In this document: positions 6,985-10,843 of the stretch, one piece after another
Layout: each line of letters starts with the position of its first letter
How positions within the stretch are numbered: the stretch's first letter is position 1
From: Gallionella sp.
GTDB taxonomy: Bacteria; Pseudomonadota; Gammaproteobacteria; Burkholderiales; Gallionellaceae
Assembly (NCBI GenBank): GCA_030690245.1
Contig: JAUYGW010000129.1
Coordinates: forward strand, 1-10,843
Length of the DNA: 10,843 nt
Direction: 5' to 3'
Position numbers and translations under genes: made by a program
Notes under the pieces: model-generated
Databases searched by the model: none
What the model was told of the DNA's origin: nothing
The model's input: only the letters and a program-made list of their open reading frames with translations

Positions 6985-7112
6985 TCACCACGAAGAACAC
7001 ACACGAAGATTTTTCAATGGGCTATGTGCGACTGAACGCTCACCCATGTGGTGTCTGGTGTTTTTGTGACAACCAACTGTTTTCTTCACGTCCTTCGTGT
7101 TCTTCGTGGTGA
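6985..7112. repeat. Inverted repeat with CACGAAG arms and 69-base loop core
   Basis: The outermost 16 bases (6985-7000, TCACCACGAAGAACAC) are perfectly repeated in inverse at 7097-7112, with further CACGAAG-like units inside both arms. The core 7015-7083 is 69 bases, starts CAATGGG, ends TGTTTT, and has central CACC-CATGT-GGTG. It fills the gap between the convergent DegS-like and tatC genes. The remaining bases 7113-7149 show nothing further. Confidence 0.88.
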
Positions 7113-7149
7113 AGTGCTTTTCTCAGGTTTATTCTTTGCGCTATTGTTT

Positions 7150-7878
7150 TTACGTCGGCTTGGTCTTCCCCTTGACCATCCAGCTCGCAACCACGATACC
7201 GGCTTCATAGAGCAGCCACAGCGGGATCGCCAGCATGAATTGCGACACCACGTCCGGCGGGGTGAAAATCGCGCCGAGGACGAATGCGCCGACGATCACG
7301 TAGGAACGGATTTCCCTCAGCTTCTCGACGCCGACGATACCCATGCGCACCAGCAGCACGACCGCCACCGGCACCTGAAAGGTGACCCCGAACGCCACGA
7401 ACATGCCGAGCACGAAGCTGAGGTATTTGTCGATATCGGTCATCACCGCCACGCCCTCCGGCGCGGAGGCGGTGATGAAGCCGAACACCACAGGGAACAC
7501 CGCTAAGTAGGCGAACGCCATGCCGCAGAAAAACAGCAGCGTGCTGGCGACGATGAGCGGCACGACGAGGCGCTTCTCGTGCGCATACAGGCCGGGGGCG
7601 ACGAAGCGCCATACGTGATAAAGAATGTATGGCAGTGCAATCAGTAAAGCGGCCATCATCGCGACCTTGAGCGGCACGAAGAACGGTGTGGTGACATCGG
7701 TGGCGATCATCTGCCCGCCTTTGGGCAGCTTCGCCAGCAGCGGCTGCGCCAGCAGGGCATAGAGGTCGGAGGCCCAAGGGAACAGGCAGATGAACACCAG
7801 CAGCAAGGCCACGGCAACATGCAGCAAGCGGGTGCGCAGTTCGATCAGGTGCGCGACAAAGCTTTCACTGATACCCAT
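7150..7878 (-). CDS. tatC: Sec-independent (Tat) translocase subunit TatC
   Basis: Six-helix inner-membrane receptor of the twin-arginine translocase; it binds the RR signal peptide together with TatB and exports folded proteins such as Rieske and other cofactor proteins. It has 242 aa, normal length. Conserved sites are visible: FVAHLIELRTRLL with Glu13 (equivalent of the E. coli N-terminal signal-binding Glu), YAHEKR with Glu101 in the first cytoplasmic loop, and FTPPDVVSQ with Asp209. Six hydrophobic segments are evident. The start ATG (7878-7876) overlaps the tatB stop by one base (TAATG). There is no clear ribosome site, so translation is probably coupled to tatB. It is the last gene of the his-HIT-tat run. 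Confidence 0.97.
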   Translation of the reverse strand: MGISESFVAHLIELRTRLLHVAVALLLVFICLFPWASDLYALLAQPLLAKLPKGGQMIATDVTTPFFVPLKVAMMAALLIALPYILYHVWRFVAPGLYAHEKRLVVPLIVASTLLFFCGMAFAYLAVFPVVFGFITASAPEGVAVMTDIDKYLSFVLGMFVAFGVTFQVPVAVVLLVRMGIVGVEKLREIRSYVIVGAFVLGAIFTPPDVVSQFMLAIPLWLLYEAGIVVASWMVKGKTKPT

Positions 7879-8228
7879 TAAACTGGCTTGCTTGGCGTAG
7901 TGGAAGATTGGGCAGCAGGCTGTTCATCGGATGCGTCGGGCGATCTGCCCATCTGCGCATCCAGTATTTTCTGCTCCAGGGACAGCCTGGCCTCTTGCGT
8001 GGCCTGCTCGATAGCGGTGATTTCCTTGCCGATGGCGCCGCGCAGTTGTTTGGCTTCCTCGATTGCCATGTCGTTGGCAATGTCGTTCTTGATGCTATGC
8101 ACATAACGCTGCATCCGCCCCCACAAATTCCCCATCGTGCGCGCCACTTTCGGCAACCGCTCCGGGCCGATGACGACAAGCGCCACCAGCATGACAATCA
8201 TCAGCTCGGAGAATGCGATGTCAAACAT
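7878..8228 (-). CDS. tatB: Tat translocase subunit TatB
   Basis: Single-span partner of TatC in the substrate-binding complex. It has 116 aa. The N-terminus [29 protein letters not shown] shows the TatB hallmarks: polar Glu8 in the membrane segment, the GPERLP hinge, then a long amphipathic helix with WGRMQRYV and a charged coiled-coil-prone region to about residue 95. The tail is Ser/Thr/Pro-rich. The length beyond 100 aa and the GPERLP motif separate it from TatA. Its start overlaps the tatA stop by 8 bases. Confidence 0.95.
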   Translation of the reverse strand: MFDIAFSELMIVMLVALVVIGPERLPKVARTMGNLWGRMQRYVHSIKNDIANDMAIEEAKQLRGAIGKEITAIEQATQEARLSLEQKILDAQMGRSPDASDEQPAAQSSTTPSKPV

Positions 8229-8451
8229 TCGTATTCGACTTGTCTTTCGTCTGCGTTTTCGATGTCACTTCGCCTTCAATGGCCTGCCCGTCCTGCTGGG
8301 TCTGCTTGGGCTCATCGTCGCGCACGCCTTCCTTGAAGTTTTTCACCGCGCCACCCAGGTCGCTGCCGATGTTGCGCAGCTTCTTGGTGCCGAATATCAA
8401 TATAACGACCAGCAATACGATCAGCCAATGCCAAATACTTAATCCGCCCAT
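8221..8451 (-). CDS. tatA: Tat translocase subunit TatA
   Basis: Pore- or membrane-thinning subunit that oligomerises around TatBC during export. It has 76 aa from ATG 8451. One membrane helix ([13 protein letters not shown]), the FGTKKL hinge, an amphipathic helix with [14 protein letters not shown], then an acidic/glutamine-rich tail ending in a Thr/Lys-rich stretch. I preferred ATG 8451 over the GTG at 8454 because AAGGAG sits six bases before the ATG. The HIT gene ends 26 bases upstream. Confidence 0.96.
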   Translation of the reverse strand: MGGLSIWHWLIVLLVVILIFGTKKLRNIGSDLGGAVKNFKEGVRDDEPKQTQQDGQAIEGEVTSKTQTKDKSNTNV

Positions 8452-8477
8452 CACGTTCTCCTTCAGATAATTGACTG

Positions 8478-8825
8478 TTAACCGCGCCGCACCATGGGCG
8501 GAATGATGCCGCCGCCGATGATGTGGATATGAAAATGAAACACTTCCTGCCCGCCGCCCTTGCCGGTGTTGATCACGGTGCGGAAGCCGTTTTCCAGCCC
8601 CTGTTCTTTCGCCAGCCTGGGCGCCAGCAGCAGCATCTTACCAAGCAAGGCGGCGTGCGTATCTTCGGCTTCCGCCAGCGAAGCCAGATGCAGCTTTGGG
8701 ATCAGCATGAAATGCACCGGCGCAACCGGATTGATGTCGTGGAACGCCAGCACCTCGTCGTCTTCGTACACCTTGCTGCAAGGAATCTCGCCGCGTGCAA
8801 TCCTGCAAAAAATACAGTCGGTCAT
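8478..8825 (-). CDS. hinT: HIT-family (HinT-like) nucleotide hydrolase/phosphoramidase
   Basis: Histidine-triad hydrolase; HinT relatives cleave AMP-lysine and other nucleoside phosphoramidates in the cytoplasm. It has 115 aa. The triad is HFHIHII at residues 97-103 with the nucleophile expected at His99. The N-terminal [12 protein letters not shown] and the central [17 protein letters not shown] are typical of HinT. The C-terminus [12 protein letters not shown] is slightly unusual compared with the commoner WPPG ending. TAGGAG precedes the ATG. It sits between hisE and tatA, a neighbour relation I recall in other Betaproteobacteria; why it belongs with histidine genes is not known to me. Confidence 0.94.
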   Translation of the reverse strand: MTDCIFCRIARGEIPCSKVYEDDEVLAFHDINPVAPVHFMLIPKLHLASLAEAEDTHAALLGKMLLLAPRLAKEQGLENGFRTVINTGKGGGQEVFHFHIHIIGGGIIPPMVRRG

Positions 8826-8842
8826 TTATGCTCCTAAAACCT

Positions 8843-8920
8843 AACCCCTCCCCAGCCCTCCCCTTGTCAGGGGAGGGAGCCGCGTTCTCCTCCCCTGACA
8901 AGGGGAGGCTGGGAGGGGTT
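8843..8920. repeat. GC-rich nested palindrome between hisE and the HIT gene
   Basis: The left arm (about 8843-8875) and right arm (about 8889-8920) are inverse copies of a CCCCTCCC-AGCC-TCCCC pattern, differing by two extra C in the left. Each arm also carries its own palindrome (CCCCTTGTCAGGGG / CCCCTGACAAGGGG), so a long stem or two separate hairpins can form. It fills essentially the whole hisE-HIT gap and abuts the hisE stop codon. It could act as a transcript stabiliser or partial terminator. Its base composition and units differ from the CACRRAK repeats. Confidence 0.88.
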
Positions 8921-9237
8921 TATTTACGGCTTTCCTTTTCGGCGATGCCCGACAAGCCTTCGCGGCGCGCCAGTTCGTTCAGCACATCATCCGCGCTCAG
9001 GCCTTGTTTTGCCAGCAGCACCATGCAATGAAACCACAAATCGGCAATTTCATACACCAGATGTGTTTTGTCGCCCCCCTTGCTCGCCAGAATCACCTCG
9101 GTCGCTTCCTCGCCGATTTTCTTCAATATCGCGTCTTCGCCCTTGCTGAAAAGTTTGGCGACATAAGAGCTTTCCGGCGCTGCCTGCCGGCGCGCCTCCA
9201 GCGTTTCCGTCAATCGTTGCAAAATATCCTGATTCAT
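8920..9237 (-). CDS. hisE: Phosphoribosyl-ATP pyrophosphatase
   Basis: Second step of histidine biosynthesis: hydrolyses phosphoribosyl-ATP to phosphoribosyl-AMP and pyrophosphate. It has 105 aa and an all-alpha MazG-like fold. The metal-binding pattern is visible as GEEATEV (Glu44, Glu47) and YEIADLWFH (Glu63, Asp66). The family-typical N-terminal [23 protein letters not shown] is intact. Start 9237 matches usual HisE N-termini; the ATG at 9267 would add [10 protein letters not shown] inside hisI. There is no strong ribosome site, and the hisI stop lies 10 bases upstream. It is separate from hisI here, unlike the HisIE fusion of enteric bacteria. Confidence 0.95.
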   Translation of the reverse strand: MNQDILQRLTETLEARRQAAPESSYVAKLFSKGEDAILKKIGEEATEVILASKGGDKTHLVYEIADLWFHCMVLLAKQGLSADDVLNELARREGLSGIAEKESRK

Positions 9238-9247
9238 TTTTTCGGGT

Positions 9248-9637
9248 TCATTTCTTGTAAATCTCATCGGGAGATTTCAGTACCGCATCCACTTCCGACC
9301 ATTGCCCTTTTTCCAAACGGCGGTAAAAACAGCTTTCGCGTCCGGTATGGCAGGCGATGCCGCCTTGCTGTTCGACTTGCAGCAGCACCACATCGCCATC
9401 GCAATCCAGCCTGATTTCTTTTACTTTCTGGATATGTCCGGATTCCTCACCCTTGTGCCATAGCTTCTTGCGCGAACGCGACCAATACACCGCTTCGTTC
9501 TTCTGCCAGGTCAGCTTCAGGGCGTCACGGTCCATCCACGCCACCATCAGCACCCGCCCGGTGGCGGCATCCTGCGCGATGGCGGGCACCAACCCATCTT
9601 CGGACCAATTCACTTTATTCAGCCAAGCCTCGCTCAT
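9248..9637 (-). CDS. hisI: Phosphoribosyl-AMP cyclohydrolase
   Basis: Third step of histidine biosynthesis: opens the purine ring of phosphoribosyl-AMP. It has 129 aa, monofunctional. Metal ligands are all visible: DCDGD at 78-82 (Asp78, Asp80, Asp82 for Mg; Cys79 for Zn) and the zinc cysteines Cys96 and Cys103 in [31 protein letters not shown] (53-68) is the conserved substrate region. A purine-rich GGGGG stretch lies eight bases before the ATG. The inverted repeat 9652-9739 separates it from hisF. Confidence 0.97.
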   Translation of the reverse strand: MSEAWLNKVNWSEDGLVPAIAQDAATGRVLMVAWMDRDALKLTWQKNEAVYWSRSRKKLWHKGEESGHIQKVKEIRLDCDGDVVLLQVEQQGGIACHTGRESCFYRRLEKGQWSEVDAVLKSPDEIYKK

Positions 9638-9651
9638 TCAAACCCCCATTC

Positions 9652-9739
9652 AGCCACAGAGTACACAGAGACCACAGAGAAAACCACCAGCACTTCGACT
9701 CAACAGATACTCTCTGTGACCTCTGTGTTCTCTGTGGCT
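9652..9739. repeat. Inverted repeat of CACAGAG heptamers inside the his operon
   Basis: Arms 9652-9680 and 9711-9739 (29 bases each) match at 26 of 29 positions by hand count, with three CACAGAG-type units per arm at about 9-base period. The loop is 30 bases (9681-9710). The termini read AGCCACAGAG on both sides, with TTTAGCCAC on the hisF side, resembling the TTAGCCAC ends of the 5589-5724 repeat. It lies in the 116-base hisF-hisI gap and is transcribed with the operon. Confidence 0.9.
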
Positions 9740-9753
9740 AAACGATTTCAAGT

Positions 9754-10512
9754 TTATAACCTGACTTCAATACCCTGTTGCGCCATGAATTTCTTGGCCT
9801 GCTGCACGGTGTATTCGCCGAAGTGGAAAATGCTCGCCGCCAGCACCGCATCTGCCCCGCCGAGTTTTACGCCGTCGGCCAGATGTTGCAGGTTGCCCAC
9901 GCCGCCGCTGGCGATCACCGGGATATCCAGCGCATCCGTCACCGCGCGCGTCAACGCCAGGTCGAAGCCGTTTTTCTGCCCGTCCCTGTCCATGCTGGTC
10001 AGCAGGATTTCACCCGCGCCCAAGCCCTGCATTTTTTTCGCCCACGCCACTACATCCAGCCCCGTCGCGTTGCGTCCGCCGTGAGTGAACACTTCCCAAC
10101 GACCCGACGCAACCTGCTTCGCGTCGATCGCGACCACAATGCACTGCGAACCGTAACGCCCGGCGGCGTCCGCGACCAGTTGCGGGTTCAGCACGGCGGA
10201 GGTGTTGATGCTGACCTTGTCGGCGCCGGCATTCAGCAAATTCCGCACATCGCCGACTTCGCGCACCCCGCCGCCGACGGTCAGCGGAATGAACACCTGC
10301 GAGGCGACCTGCTCGATGATGCGGAAGATGATCCCCCGGTCGTCCGAGCTGGCGGTGATGTCGAGGAAAGTCAGTTCGTCCGCGCCCTGTTCGTCATAGC
10401 GGCGAGCAATTTCCACCGGGTCGCCGGCATCGCGCAGCTCGATAAAACTGACCCCTTTGACCACGCGCCCCGCCGTGACATCGAGACAGGGAATAATTCT
10501 TTTGGCAAGCAT
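9754..10512 (-). CDS. hisF: Imidazole glycerol phosphate synthase cyclase subunit
   Basis: Cyclase half of imidazole glycerol phosphate synthase; with the HisH glutaminase it makes imidazole glycerol phosphate and AICAR. It has 252 aa, family length, a (beta-alpha)8 barrel. The two catalytic aspartates are exactly at the canonical positions: Asp11 in IPCLDV and Asp130 in VVAIDAK. Phosphate-binding motifs LTVGGGVR (77-84) and IASGGVGN are present. It starts 6 bases after the hisA stop; the ribosome site is weak, which suggests coupling. Confidence 0.98.
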   Translation of the reverse strand: MLAKRIIPCLDVTAGRVVKGVSFIELRDAGDPVEIARRYDEQGADELTFLDITASSDDRGIIFRIIEQVASQVFIPLTVGGGVREVGDVRNLLNAGADKVSINTSAVLNPQLVADAAGRYGSQCIVVAIDAKQVASGRWEVFTHGGRNATGLDVVAWAKKMQGLGAGEILLTSMDRDGQKNGFDLALTRAVTDALDIPVIASGGVGNLQHLADGVKLGGADAVLAASIFHFGEYTVQQAKKFMAQQGIEVRL

Positions 10513-10518
10513 CCAGGC

Positions 10519-10843
10519 TTAACTGTTGAAGGATAGTTTGATCGGGGTCAGCTCGTCGGCCAACGCTTGCGCCGTGCGCAAATCCAGCGAACCTTCGTAA
10601 ATCGCGCGGCCGGTAATTGCACCGGTGATGCCTTCCTGATACACCGCGCACAGCGCGCGCACGTCGTTCAGGTTGGTGATGCCGCCGCTGGCGATCACCG
10701 GCACATGCAGCGGGCTCGCCAGTTCGACGGTGGCCGGAATGTTCACGCCGGACATCATGCCGTCGCGCCCGATGTCGGTGTAAATGATCGCTTCCACGCC
10801 GTAGCCCTCGAAGCGCTGCGCCAGATCCGCCACGTCGTGACCG
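10519..10843 (-). CDS. hisA: ProFAR isomerase HisA, 5' end outside window
   Basis: Fourth step of histidine biosynthesis (ProFAR to PRFAR), a (beta-alpha)8 barrel. Only the C-terminal ~107 residues are inside the window; the frame is open to the edge ([11 protein letters not shown]), so the GTG at 10833 is internal. Diagnostic sequence: [16 protein letters not shown] with the catalytic Asp of the second half, then [16 protein letters not shown] and [15 protein letters not shown] at the phosphate site. It is the upstream neighbour of hisF, as in most his operons. Confidence 0.97.
   Translation of the reverse strand, partial: GHDVADLAQRFEGYGVEAIIYTDIGRDGMMSGVNIPATVELASPLHVPVIASGGITNLNDVRALCAVYQEGITGAITGRAIYEGSLDLRTAQALADELTPIKLSFNS

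Noticed and set aside
9652..9739. CRISPR-like array
   Set aside because: Units are 7-mers with 2-4 base spacers in inverted arms, not 25-40 base repeats with unique spacers, and there are no cas genes.
9778..10536. 252-aa + strand frame over hisF
   Set aside because: HisF on the - strand has Asp11 and Asp130 in place; the antisense frame has no family features.

Overview
The window reads as a chromosomal segment of a GC-rich betaproteobacterium. I would guess the Nitrosomonadales/Gallionellaceae side, but that is inference from gene order and gene content, not from a phylogenetic marker. The main support is the order hisA-hisF-hisI-hisE-HIT-tatA-tatB-tatC next to a DegS-type protease and a NIF3/YbgI gene, an arrangement I recall as common in Betaproteobacteria. 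Genes are tightly packed and no gap between genes exceeds 300 bases.

Left third (1-4276, + strand): the end of a multidrug-efflux operon. It holds the C-terminal two thirds of an AcrB/MexB-like RND pump, a NodT/OprM-like outer-membrane lipoprotein and a TetR/CecR-type regulator. Stop and start codons overlap at both junctions (8 and 4 bases), so translation is probably coupled. The membrane-fusion protein and the promoter must lie left of the window. A bidirectional terminator at about 4331-4367 closes the operon.

Middle (4390-6966): a small, unrecognised ribbon-helix-helix-like gene (- strand), a NIF3/YbgI dinuclear metal protein (- strand), and divergently a membrane-anchored DegS-like periplasmic protease (+ strand) with a hairpin terminator.

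Right third (7150-10843, - strand): a compact run transcribed leftward, with the end of hisA, then hisF, hisI, hisE (late-middle histidine biosynthesis), a HIT-family hydrolase, and tatA, tatB, tatC (twin-arginine translocase). It converges on the protease gene.

The most unusual content is a set of long inverted repeats. Four of them (2135-2212, 5589-5724, 6985-7112, 9652-9739) have arms built from tandem heptamers fitting CACRRAK with 2-4 base spacers, mostly 2-3. Two carry equal-length 69-base loops that align without gaps and keep the same central mini-hairpin, although their arms use different heptamers. One sits inside the start region of the outer-membrane lipoprotein gene and encodes the front of its signal peptide. 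A fifth, unrelated GC-rich nested palindrome fills the hisE-HIT gap. Together they look like a family of small dispersed structured elements lodged between and inside operon genes. Their function is unknown to me.
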